A DNA stretch of 26,215 bases from CAXGUU01 sp964012875. GTDB taxonomy: Bacteria > Pseudomonadota > Gammaproteobacteria > Ga0077536. This document shows positions 1-7,250 of the stretch, in pieces. The stretch lies in the NCBI GenBank assembly GCA_964012875.1, contig CAXGUU010000006.1, forward strand, positions 1 through 26,215. Direction: 5' to 3'. Position 1 is the stretch's first letter, and each line of letters opens with the position of its first letter. The position numbers and the translations under genes were made by a program. The notes beneath the pieces are model-generated. The model ran no database searches. It was not told the DNA's origin and worked only from the letters and a program-made list of their open reading frames with translations.

Positions 1-532
1 GGTGCAGCGGGTACCCGAAACTGAATCTCAAGGCCGCATTCACACCTCGGCCTGCACGGTGGCGGTCCTGCCGGAAATAGACGATGTCGAGGAAATCCAG
101 ATCAACCCAAGCGATCTGCGCATCGATACCTTCCGCGCATCGGGCGCGGGGGGCCAGCACGTCAATAAAACCGATTCGGCGATTCGCGTGACGCATCTGC
201 CGACCGGCGTCGTGGTCGAATGCCAGGACGAACGTTCGCAGCATAAAAATCGCGCGCGGGCGATGAGCCTGCTGCAATCAAGGCTGCTACGCGCAGAGCG
301 CGACAAGCAAACGGCGGAACAGGCCTCGACCCGGCGCAACCTGGTCGGCACTGGCGACCGTTCCGAGCGCATCCGTACCTATAACTACCCCCAGGGCAGG
401 ATCACTGATCACCGCATCAACCTGACGCTGTACAAACTTGATGAAATCATCGCCGGCGATCTCGACCAGATCATCGAACCGCTCGTCACCGAGCACAATG
501 CCGATCTGATGGCGCAGCTCGGTGATGGCTGA
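1..532 (+). CDS. prfA: Peptide chain release factor 1 (RF1), C-terminal part, cut by window edge
   Basis: RF1 recognises UAG and UAA stop codons in the ribosomal A site and triggers peptidyl-tRNA hydrolysis. The visible 176 residues cover the catalytic half. The GGQ tripeptide, which enters the peptidyl transferase centre, lies in the string GAGGQHVNKTDSAIRVTH, followed by the basic stretch QHKNRARAM and the conserved block RIRTYNYPQGRITDHRINLT typical of class I factors. The reading frame is open to the left edge; the GTG at position 2 is an internal valine codon, not a start, so the true start is outside the window. The stop overlaps the start of prmC, the enzyme that methylates the Gln of GGQ, a coupling common in bacteria. 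RF1 rather than RF2 is inferred from this linkage and from the sequence of the GGQ region; the codon-recognition motif is not in view. Confidence 0.96.
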   Translation, partial: VQRVPETESQGRIHTSACTVAVLPEIDDVEEIQINPSDLRIDTFRASGAGGQHVNKTDSAIRVTHLPTGVVVECQDERSQHKNRARAMSLLQSRLLRAERDKQTAEQASTRRNLVGTGDRSERIRTYNYPQGRITDHRINLTLYKLDEIIAGDLDQIIEPLVTEHNADLMAQLGDG

Positions 533-1388
533 TCATCCCGCGGCGCTAAGAACCGTCGGAGAAACACTTAGACAATCCGCCCAGCTGTTCGAAGACTTGC
601 CCAATGGCCGACTCGATGCGGAAGTTTTGCTAGCCCATGTCCTGAGCACCGACCGCGCTGAACTTTACCGTGCGCCCGAGCGTACGCTGAGTCCGCCGCA
701 GTCGGCACACGTTGATAAATTGTGTCGCGCGCGCGCAGCCGGTGAGCCGCTCGCGTACCTGGTTGGCGAGACTGAATTCTGGTCCCTCAGGCTGAAGATC
801 ACTGAAGATGTGCTGGTGCCGCGCCCCGCGACCGAAATGCTGGTCGAACAGGCGCTTCGCCTGGCGGACACTGAAGGTTATGGCTCGGTAATCGATCTCG
901 GCACAGGGAGCGGCGCCATCGCTGCAGCGCTTGGTCATGAACGAAAACACCTAGCTATAACAGTGACGGATTATTCGGCACGGTCGCTCGACATCGCGAG
1001 ACTGAACCTGCGGGAACTCGGTGTCGACAATGTTCACTGCGTGCGTTCCGACTGGCTTCGGCCCTTCGCCAGGGCGCAGGTTGACATGATCGTGTGCAAT
1101 CCGCCGTATATTGATCGACACGCCACGGAAACATTCGACGACGCACTGCGCTTCGAGCCTGCCGCGGCGCTCTTCGCCGAGGAACACGGCATGGCAGCAA
1201 TCACGCAAGTGGCCACCGCAGCGAGAACCGTGCTACGACCGGGGGGGGCGCTGGTATTGGAACACGGCTTCGACCAGCAGGCCGCTGTAACGAACCTAAT
1301 GCGTGAACTCGGCTACGCTGCAATCGGTACCGCCACGGACCTAGACGGCCATCCGCGGATTTGCTTCGCCTTCACAAGGGCGGGGTGA
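525..1388 (+). CDS. prmC: Peptide chain release factor N5-glutamine methyltransferase PrmC
   Basis: SAM-dependent cytosolic methyltransferase that modifies the GGQ glutamine of RF1 and RF2 and so raises termination efficiency. The roughly 287-residue protein has an N-terminal helical substrate-binding domain (about residues 1-100), then the Rossmann methyltransferase fold with SAM-binding motif DLGTGSGAIA and the diagnostic NPPY tetrad in IVCNPPYID that binds the amide to be methylated. A conserved loop reads VLVPRPATE, where most relatives have RPETE. I chose ATG at 525, which overlaps the last codons of prfA; a GTG at 522 directly precedes it and cannot be excluded. The overlap implies translational coupling. 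A run of eight G residues lies at 1241-1248 inside the gene, but the frame stays open across it. Confidence 0.96.
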   Translation: MADHPAALRTVGETLRQSAQLFEDLPNGRLDAEVLLAHVLSTDRAELYRAPERTLSPPQSAHVDKLCRARAAGEPLAYLVGETEFWSLRLKITEDVLVPRPATEMLVEQALRLADTEGYGSVIDLGTGSGAIAAALGHERKHLAITVTDYSARSLDIARLNLRELGVDNVHCVRSDWLRPFARAQVDMIVCNPPYIDRHATETFDDALRFEPAAALFAEEHGMAAITQVATAARTVLRPGGALVLEHGFDQQAAVTNLMRELGYAAIGTATDLDGHPRICFAFTRAG

Positions 1389-1459
1389 TGGTGCATGTTT
1401 AGCCTGGCCGGGATCGATAGAAGCGGCAAAAGGAATAGCTATTTTTAGGACCCTTGCTG

Positions 1460-2206
1460 ATGGACGATGACCTGTTACTCCGCTACAGCCGCCAGATACT
1501 GTTGCCCGAAATTGATATCGAGGGGCAGGAAAAGATCATCAACGCACGGGTGCTTGTCGTCGGTGTCGGTGGGCTCGGCTCCCCGATTGCGATGTACCTG
1601 GCGGCGGCCGGGGTCGGGACTCTGCACCTCGTCGACCATGACACAGTCGAGCTGTCAAACCTGCAGCGGCAGATTATTCACGCCACCGACGACATCGGGC
1701 GCGCGAAAGTCGAATCGGCACGCAGTCGACTTTCAGCACTCAATCCCAACGTCAGCGTCGAAATAACCGACCGCCAGTTCGAGGATGAAGATTTCGACGA
1801 GTATCTGCCACGCACTGACGTTGTAGTTGACGCCACGGATAACTTCCAAAGCCGCTTTCAGATCAATCGGCAGTGCGTCAAACACTCGACCTCGCTGGTG
1901 TCCGGCGCTGCTATCCGCTTCGAGGGTCAGGTCAGCGTCTTTCATCCGGGGCAGAAAGAAAGCCCGTGCTATCGCTGCCTATATACCAATGAATCGGCAG
2001 TCGCCGAGACCTGCTCACAGACCGGGGTCATCGCACCCCTGCTCGGGATGATCGGCAGTGTGCAGGCAATGGAGACTCTGAAGGTCATCACCGGTACGGG
2101 TACCGACCTCAATGGACGTTTACTGTTGCTCGACGCACTGTCAATGGAGTGGCAGACGATGCGCTTCAAGCGCAATCCGCGTTGTCCTGAATGCGCCGAC
2201 GGGTGA
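1460..2206 (+). CDS. moeB: MoeB/ThiF family adenylyltransferase (molybdopterin-synthase adenylyltransferase MoeB)
   Basis: E1-like enzyme that adenylates the C-terminal glycine of a small sulfur-carrier protein (MoaD in molybdenum cofactor synthesis, ThiS in thiamine synthesis). The 248 residues begin with the family signature RYSRQILLPEI, followed by the nucleotide-binding glycine-rich loop VGVGGLGSP, the motif DHDTVELSNLQRQ, the ATAxD-like VVDATDNFQSR, paired cysteines CYRC and CPEC that ligate zinc, and the conserved ETCSQTGVIAPLLGMIG region. Length matches MoeB (about 250). ATG at 1460 is preferred because an AGGA lies about 10 bases upstream; TTG 1454 and CTG 1457 are alternatives. No rhodanese domain is fused. 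The prfA-prmC-moeB order does not separate MoeB from ThiF, and no moaD or thiS is visible, so MoeB rests on similarity. Confidence 0.88.
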   Translation: MDDDLLLRYSRQILLPEIDIEGQEKIINARVLVVGVGGLGSPIAMYLAAAGVGTLHLVDHDTVELSNLQRQIIHATDDIGRAKVESARSRLSALNPNVSVEITDRQFEDEDFDEYLPRTDVVVDATDNFQSRFQINRQCVKHSTSLVSGAAIRFEGQVSVFHPGQKESPCYRCLYTNESAVAETCSQTGVIAPLLGMIGSVQAMETLKVITGTGTDLNGRLLLLDALSMEWQTMRFKRNPRCPECADG

Positions 2207-2284
2207 TTCTGGTAGTCCCCGGTACCGCAGCCCGATGACTTCAAACTTTAACGCTCGTTGATAGCGCGAGGTGCGCAGCGGCGT

Positions 2285-2488
2285 TCAGTTCGTCAGGCGG
2301 CCTGCTGAGACGGACGGCGCTTCCTGATTCAGGGCGAGTTTGAGACATTCGTCCGCAGCGCAGGCGCATTGACCGCAACAGGTGGAAACCGCCAGTGATT
2401 CCGTCAGATGCTCAAACGTGGTCACGCCAGCTTCGACAGCGGCATGGATGTCCTTTTCGGTCACGTTCTTGCAGATACAGATGTACAT
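2285..2488 (-). CDS. bfd: Bacterioferritin-associated ferredoxin Bfd
   Basis: Small 67-residue [2Fe-2S] protein that binds bacterioferritin and passes electrons to the core so that stored ferric iron is released as Fe2+. The sequence opens MYICICKNVTEKDI and carries the four cysteine ligands in the family spacing: CIC near the N-terminus and CCGQCAC around residues 38-44, giving the CxC...CxxC layout of BFD-like ferredoxins. It lies downstream of bfr on the same strand, with a 153-base gap holding a Fur-box-like site, which fits induction under iron starvation, as known for bfd in pseudomonads. It is convergent with moeB. I see no strong terminator between the two stops. Confidence 0.95.
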   Translation of the reverse strand: MYICICKNVTEKDIHAAVEAGVTTFEHLTESLAVSTCCGQCACAADECLKLALNQEAPSVSAGRLTN

Positions 2489-2543
2489 GGTTCGAGGCAG
2501 GCTGGGCGAATGTCCTTGTTTTGCGGTTAATCGTAAAAGTAAT

Positions 2544-2562
2544 ACAAATGAGAACCATTAAC
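2544..2562 (-). promoter_or_regulatory. Fur-box-like operator upstream of bfd
   Basis: The 19 bases ACAAATGAGAACCATTAAC match the canonical Fur box GATAATGATAATCATTATC at 13 of 19 positions by hand alignment. The site is 56 to 74 bases before the bfd start, in the gap behind bfr, over a possible promoter read on the minus strand (TTGTTA, 17 bases, TACTTT). Ferric-Fur binding here would repress bfd when iron is plentiful. The match is seen in the sequence; the function is inferred. Confidence 0.6.
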
Positions 2563-2641
2563 AACTGGGATTTTGAAGGTGGCCGGAAATACCCCAGTTC
2601 GCGGGAAAATACCGTCTGAAACTGGCGTTCCCGGCCCGGGA

Positions 2642-3106
2642 TCAGAGATGCGACTGTTGGAAATTCTCCAATCCGACCTTTTCGATCAGGCCGATTTGGG
2701 TCTCGAGCCAGTCGACGTGCTCCTCCTCGCTTTCGAGAATGTCCTCGAGTAACTCCCGCGAGATGTAGTCGTTCACCGATTCACAATGGGCAATCGCCTG
2801 ACGCAGTTCCGGAATCGCTTCGTGCTCGAGTTCCAGATCGGCTTGCAAAATCTCGACGGTATCCTCTCCGATGCGTAAGCGACCCAAATCCTGAAGGTTC
2901 GGCAGACCGTCCAGGAACAGAATCCGTCCGATTAACTGATCGGCATGGCGCATCTCATCAATAGATTCCTTGTACTCGTACTCGTCGAGCTTGGTCAGCC
3001 CCCAGTTCTTGAACATGCGAGCATGCAGGAAGTATTGGTTGATAGCGGTCAATTCATTTTTCAATATCTGGTTCAAGTAGCCTATGACTTTTGCATCACC
3101 CTTCAT
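2642..3106 (-). CDS. bfr: Bacterioferritin (haem-containing ferritin)
   Basis: Iron-storage protein that forms a 24-subunit shell, oxidises Fe2+ at a di-iron ferroxidase centre and stores it as a mineral. The 154 residues have every expected ligand at the E. coli numbering: Glu18, Glu51, His54, Glu94, Glu127 and His130 for the di-iron site, and Met52 (in DEMRHAD) as the axial haem ligand between subunits. Length equals the family norm of about 155-160. A good Shine-Dalgarno sequence (GAGGTGA) precedes the ATG. It lies upstream of bfd on the same strand, the partner that releases the iron. The presence of Met52 separates it from non-haem ferritins. Confidence 0.97.
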   Translation of the reverse strand: MKGDAKVIGYLNQILKNELTAINQYFLHARMFKNWGLTKLDEYEYKESIDEMRHADQLIGRILFLDGLPNLQDLGRLRIGEDTVEILQADLELEHEAIPELRQAIAHCESVNDYISRELLEDILESEEEHVDWLETQIGLIEKVGLENFQQSHL

Positions 3107-3225
3107 TCGTCTTCACCTCGTTATCCCGATCTAGAATTCAACTGCGCCGTGCACCGACACGCCCCGGATGCAGCTACGTTTAACGATGACATAGTACGTA
3201 CTTATCGGCTCGGATGAGGTAACTG

Positions 3226-3252
3226 GAATCATTCTCAACATCGTTATCATTT
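3226..3252. promoter_or_regulatory. Possible second Fur-type site (overlapping GATAAT-like hexamers) between bfr and lemA
   Basis: On the minus strand this stretch reads as successive near-GATAAT hexamers (GATAAC, GATGTT, GAGAAT, GATTCC) and gives two overlapping 12-of-19 alignments to the Fur consensus. It is about 120 bases upstream of the bfr start and at the 5' end of the LemA-like frame, where the same bases also encode a hydrophobic peptide. It may therefore be a by-product of Ile/Val codons rather than an operator. Confidence 0.3.
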
Positions 3253-3758
3253 ACAACGATCTCGTCAGCCTGAAACACAACGTGTCCAAGGCATGGTCCA
3301 ACATTGACGTCCTGCTTAAGCAACGGCATGACGAACTGCCGAAGCTGATCACGATTTGTAAGGAATATATGAAACACGAGCGCGAAACGCTCGAATCCGT
3401 AATCGCTGCCCGCAACGCCGTCTCCAATGCCAGAGAAGCGACCGATATTGCGCAGCTCGGCGCGGCAGAAACCCAGTTGCGCCAGGACCTGGGTCGCCTG
3501 TTCGCGCTCGCGGAAGCGTATCCGAAGTTAAAAGCCGACAAGAATTTTCGGCACCTACAGGAAAGAATCTCTGCACTGGAAAACGGCATTGCCGACCGCC
3601 GCGAGTTCTACAACGATTCCATGAACCTTAATAACATTCGTGTCGAGCAGGTTCCCGACATGCTCGCCGAGCGCATATTCAACTTCGGTGAACGGGACCT
3701 GCTGCGGTTCTCTGAAGCGGAGACAGCCGACGTCGATGTCAAAGCCCTGTTCGAGTAA
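3228..3758 (+). CDS. LemA family protein, start codon unclear and N-terminus short
   Basis: LemA proteins are membrane-anchored all-helical proteins of uncertain function, usually about 185-200 residues with one N-terminal membrane helix. The body is a good match: KAWSNIDVLLKQRHDELPKL near the start, RNAVSNAREATD, LFALAEAYPKLKA and a late ADRREFYNDSMNLNN block. The first ordinary start is GTG 3282 (158 residues), but the conserved peptide IYNDLVSLKHNV lies upstream in the same frame, which is open back to a TAG at 3192. No in-frame ATG, GTG or TTG covers it. A GAGGT Shine-Dalgarno-like element at 3216-3220 stands seven bases before ATC 3228 and ten before ATT 3231, so a rare start is possible. 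The hydrophobic stretch (GIILNIVIIY) is short for a membrane helix. Alternatively the 5' end is damaged, as is the next gene, its usual partner. Confidence 0.8.
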   Translation: MILNIVIIYNDLVSLKHNVSKAWSNIDVLLKQRHDELPKLITICKEYMKHERETLESVIAARNAVSNAREATDIAQLGAAETQLRQDLGRLFALAEAYPKLKADKNFRHLQERISALENGIADRREFYNDSMNLNNIRVEQVPDMLAERIFNFGERDLLRFSEAETADVDVKALFE

Positions 3759-3865
3759 AGACGCCAGCGCTTATGTGCCTTGCATATTCAGGTAATTTGC
3801 ATGGCTGGCCAGATTTACCACGGGGCACCGTCAAACATTACGCGCAGATCTAAAGGCTTCCCGAA

Positions 3866-4429
3866 GTGCTGGACTGGCTACGCGACTTCACGCATATAGC
3901 ACCCGCGCATGTGTACTGGAGGGCAGTCATTGCTGCGCTCGTCGCCGGTTGCGCCTGCGCCTGGGGCACCATGCGCGCTTTTCAGCGCAAGCGCTTAATC
4001 GAAGACACCCCGACAGCCCTGATTCGATCGGCATCAAAGGGCTACGTTGAGATTTAGGGGCGCTACCACGACGACGACGGCACTTGGTGGGCGCGCGGGA
4101 TCGGACAACTCTCGGATTCCTATCGATACACCGAACGGCGCATCGAACCGGGCGACCAGCTCTACGCACTGGGATATTTCGTAACCCATAGTGGCGGCGC
4201 CTCGAACTTCGACCGCAGCGCCGTCAGCGAAAAGTTGCGCCAGTGGAAGCAGGACCAGCGTTTCATGCTTGAGCAGTTCGATACGAGCGACGATGGAGAA
4301 ATCGATCTCGAGGAGTGGGAACGCGCCCGGGCCAAAGCGGAACAGCAGGTAGAATCGGACTCAAGCTTAGCGCTTGAGCGCAGGCACAATCCACCCCCTT
4401 CCCGCCCCGATGATGAGAGAGCGCACACT
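3866..4429 (+). pseudogene. Broken GIDE/E3-ligase-like membrane protein gene with a surviving EF-hand
   Basis: Bacterial GIDE-domain proteins commonly follow lemA. This remnant starts with GTG 3866 and has a membrane helix (YWRAVIAALVAGCACAWG) and the family block RLIEDTPTALIRSASKGYVE. It then meets an in-frame TAG at 4055-4057. The same frame continues with recognisable C-terminal family sequence, including YRYTERRIEPGDQLYALGYF (about 4118-4177) and a 12-residue EF-hand loop DTSDDGEIDLEE at 4280-4315 with calcium ligands D1, S3, D5, D9 and E12 in place. The core of the GIDE domain between the two halves is missing (roughly 80-100 residues compared with relatives, from memory), as is the C-terminal membrane region. 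After the EF-hand the frame runs without a stop into prlC. Stop codon plus internal deletion make a functional full-length product very unlikely. Confidence 0.75.
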
Positions 4430-6463
4430 ATGAACGCCCCCCGTTACACCCTGGACCGATTGCCGGTTTACAGCGCGATTGACCCCGCCGGTATCGTCGA
4501 CGAACTCGACCGCCTGATTCGTGAGCACCGCGAGTCGCTTGAACGTCTGGTGGAAACACCGGCAGCGGCCAGCTGGGACAAGACCATCCTTCCCTTGGAC
4601 GTTTTGAATGACAAGCTGCATCGCTTTTTCTCACCCATCGCCCACCTGAACAGCGTAGCGGAACGTGACGCACTGCGGGCACCGCATGCGGATTGTGTGG
4701 CGCGAATCTCGGCGTATACCAGTGAGCTGGGACAGCATGCCGGCTTGTGTGCCTGCTACCAGCGCATTCGGAACAGCGACGAGTACGAAGAATTTGACGC
4801 CGCTCGTAGGAAAGTAATCGACAACGCGCTCAGGGATTTCCGTCTTGGCGGCGTCAACCTTGATGACGAATCCAAAGTCCGCGTCACCGAGCTTCGGGTC
4901 GCGCTGTCGGGGCTCGCTACGACCTTCCAGCAAAACCTGCTGGATGCGACACAGTCGTATCGGCTGAATGTCGACGCCATCGAACAACTCGACGGCCTAC
5001 CACCAGGCGTGGTTGACTTGGCGCGCCAGAATGCCGAACAGAAGCACGAGAGCGGGTGGACACTGACCCTGGATTTCCCGTGTTACCTGCCCGCAATATC
5101 TCATCTCAATAACCGAGCCCTGCGGAAAAAGCTCTACCAAGCGTTCGTCACGCGGGCTTCTGATCAGGGTCCGCACGAGGCTCAATACGACAACACGACG
5201 GTTATCAGGGACACGCTCGACAAACGCCAGCGGCTGGCTCACGAGCTCGGCTTCGGAAATTACGCCGAGCTGTCACTAGCGACAAAAATGGCGCCCTCGC
5301 CTCGCGAGGTAACCGGGTTCCTGTACGAACTCGCGCAAAAATCGAAGCCCGCGGCGAGTGCGGAATTTGAGGAACTGGAACATTTTGCCAGGCGTGAACT
5401 TGGACTTGAGAAGGTTGAACCGTGGGACCTGAACTGGTGCAGCGAAAAACTGCGGGAACATAAATTTGCGTTTACTCAAGAAGATCTCCGGCCCTATTTT
5501 CCGGTACCAAAGGTAGTGGAGGGGCTGTTCGAAATCGTCGGCACAGTGTTCGGGGTCAAAGCGCGCTTAAGTGAGACACCGGTCGATACCTGGCATGATG
5601 ACGTGCGATTTTTTGAATTGCGCAACGGCAATAACGAGGTCATCGCCTACTTTTATCTTGATCTCTATGCGCGCCAGGGCAAGCGCGGCGGCGCATGGAT
5701 GGACGAGTGCCTGGTGCGCTGGCGCCATGAGGCGAACGAACAGCTACCCGTCGCCTACCTGACCTGCAATTTCACGCCTCCGGTGGCCAGTCAGGCGTCG
5801 CTGCTCACACACGACGAGGTAACGACCTTGTTCCACGAGTTTGGTCATGGCCTGCACCACATGCTGACGAGGATCTGCTACCCCAGCGTCGCCGGTATCA
5901 ACGGCGTGCCGTGGGATGCCGTTGAACTGCCAAGCCAGATGCTGGAGAACTGGTGTTGGGACTACGATGCCCTGCAGCTGATCAGCGGTCATCATGAATC
6001 AGGCGAACCGCTGCCTACGGAAATGTTTCAGCGTATCGACGCTGCACGTACATTTCAGGCCGCTATGCAAATGTTGCGGCAGATCGAATTCGCCTTATTC
6101 GATTTCCAGATCCATATGCTTGACGGGCCGGTCGACGTGCAAGCTGAACTGGACCGCGTTCGAGGCGAGATCGCTGTCGTCGCCCCACCAGACTGGAATC
6201 GCTTCCAGCACTCGTTTTCCCATATTTTTGCAGGCGGGTATGCGGCTGGGTACTACAGCTACAAGTGGGCGGAAGTACTCGCCGCTGACGCCTTTTCGCG
6301 CTTCGAGTCTGACGGGGTGTTTAACCCCGACACCGGTGCGGCATTCAGGGAAACCATACTCGAGCAGGGCGGCGCGACGGATGCGATGGAACTGTTCAAA
6401 CGCTTTCGGGGGCGCGAACCTGAGGTCGGGCCACTGTTAAAGCGTGCTGGACTGGCAGCATGA
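4430..6463 (+). CDS. prlC: Oligopeptidase A (M3 family zinc metallopeptidase)
   Basis: Cytosolic zinc oligopeptidase of the thimet family that degrades short peptides, including cleaved signal peptides. From ATG 4430 it has 677 residues, matching E. coli PrlC (680). The zinc motif HEFGH is at residues 469-473 (TTLFHEFGHGLHHML), and the downstream glutamate lies in WDAVELPSQMLENW. The C-terminal FAGGYAAGYYSYKWAEVLAAD block is the family substrate-binding region with conserved Tyr and Gly residues. ATG 4430 follows a GAGAG element and begins the homologous sequence (MNAPRYTLDRLPVY). The frame remains open upstream to GTG 4235 because the decayed GIDE remnant is in phase, so automatic callers may predict a longer 742-residue protein; the extra residues belong to the remnant. 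Confidence 0.96.
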   Translation: MNAPRYTLDRLPVYSAIDPAGIVDELDRLIREHRESLERLVETPAAASWDKTILPLDVLNDKLHRFFSPIAHLNSVAERDALRAPHADCVARISAYTSELGQHAGLCACYQRIRNSDEYEEFDAARRKVIDNALRDFRLGGVNLDDESKVRVTELRVALSGLATTFQQNLLDATQSYRLNVDAIEQLDGLPPGVVDLARQNAEQKHESGWTLTLDFPCYLPAISHLNNRALRKKLYQAFVTRASDQGPHEAQYDNTTVIRDTLDKRQRLAHELGFGNYAELSLATKMAPSPREVTGFLYELAQKSKPAASAEFEELEHFARRELGLEKVEPWDLNWCSEKLREHKFAFTQEDLRPYFPVPKVVEGLFEIVGTVFGVKARLSETPVDTWHDDVRFFELRNGNNEVIAYFYLDLYARQGKRGGAWMDECLVRWRHEANEQLPVAYLTCNFTPPVASQASLLTHDEVTTLFHEFGHGLHHMLTRICYPSVAGINGVPWDAVELPSQMLENWCWDYDALQLISGHHESGEPLPTEMFQRIDAARTFQAAMQMLRQIEFALFDFQIHMLDGPVDVQAELDRVRGEIAVVAPPDWNRFQHSFSHIFAGGYAAGYYSYKWAEVLAADAFSRFESDGVFNPDTGAAFRETILEQGGATDAMELFKRFRGREPEVGPLLKRAGLAA

Positions 6464-6485
6464 TCTGGCCGGATAATCGCGGCCC

Positions 6486-7238
6486 ATGCTGCGCCCCACA
6501 TGCCTTTTCGCGGTCGCGCTCACGTGCTGGGCGAATTTGGTGTTGGGAGAGACCAACTACGTCATCGACCAGTTGTTGGTAGGCGTGCATAAGCAAAAGA
6601 GCCTGGACAGCGCGATCATCAAGGTACTGCCGACCGGCACCCGTCTTGAGGTTCTGGAGCGCGATGGCGAAATCGCGCTGATTGAGGATGGCGAAGGCGT
6701 CCGTGGCTGGGTCGACGCCAGCTACCTGACCGGTGAGCTGCCGATCGCGCTCCGGATTACCAAACTCGAGCGCGACAAGGCGACCCTTGAAGCGCGCATC
6801 AAAACACTACTCACGGCCAATGCCGGTGATGCGACCGGCGCCAGTACAGCGCAGGTCGATGTGCTCACCCAGGAGAATACGGAACTCAAGGCGAAACTTT
6901 CGACTGAAAGACTGCGTGCCGGCAAACTGCAATCCGTGGTTGCGAGCCTGCGCAACAGCGTGCAGTCAACCCGCGCTTCTCCCGATGCCCGCATTGTTGA
7001 GCTTGAGCGCAGCCGAAGCGAGCTGGAACGTCAACTGGGAGACGCAAAAGACGAGATTGGCGAACTGTCGGCCCGAAGTTCTTTGAAAGCCACCCCAGAG
7101 ATGATTCCGTTAGTCTTTCGCGAATATCTGCTCTCGATCATCATCGGTTTTCTCATCATCGTTGCGCTCTCGTTTGGTGCCGGCCTCTACGTTGTTGATT
7201 TACTCAATCGCCGCCGTCACGGTGGCTTCCGCGTCTGA
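6486..7238 (+). CDS. SH3 domain and coiled-coil protein of the YgiM/TIGR04211 type
   Basis: Likely inner-membrane protein exposed to the periplasm, function not established. Order in 250 residues: signal peptide or first membrane segment (about 1-22, ending VLGE), a bacterial SH3 domain (about 25-85: VIDQLLVGVHKQKSLDSAI, then GVRGWVDASYLT), a long coiled coil rich in Leu, Glu, Arg and Lys (about 90-195), and a C-terminal membrane helix (SIIIGFLIIVALSFGAGLYV) before a basic tail. This is the layout of E. coli YgiM and the TIGR04211 family. It lies 22 bases after prlC and 12 before xthA on the same strand, so co-transcription is plausible. The Shine-Dalgarno sequence is weak. Confidence 0.88.
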   Translation: MLRPTCLFAVALTCWANLVLGETNYVIDQLLVGVHKQKSLDSAIIKVLPTGTRLEVLERDGEIALIEDGEGVRGWVDASYLTGELPIALRITKLERDKATLEARIKTLLTANAGDATGASTAQVDVLTQENTELKAKLSTERLRAGKLQSVVASLRNSVQSTRASPDARIVELERSRSELERQLGDAKDEIGELSARSSLKATPEMIPLVFREYLLSIIIGFLIIVALSFGAGLYVVDLLNRRRHGGFRV

Positions 7239-7250
7239 GTAGAGCCCCGC

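Noticed and set aside
40..372. Long antisense frames inside prfA, prmC, prlC, the M48 gene, uvrD and msbA.
   Set aside because: They mirror conserved genes in GC-rich DNA, lack ribosome binding sites and show no family motifs.
4235..6463. A 742-residue oligopeptidase starting at GTG 4235.
   Set aside because: Family similarity begins at ATG 4430 and the extra residues are the tail of the GIDE remnant; treated as a finding, not as the gene call.
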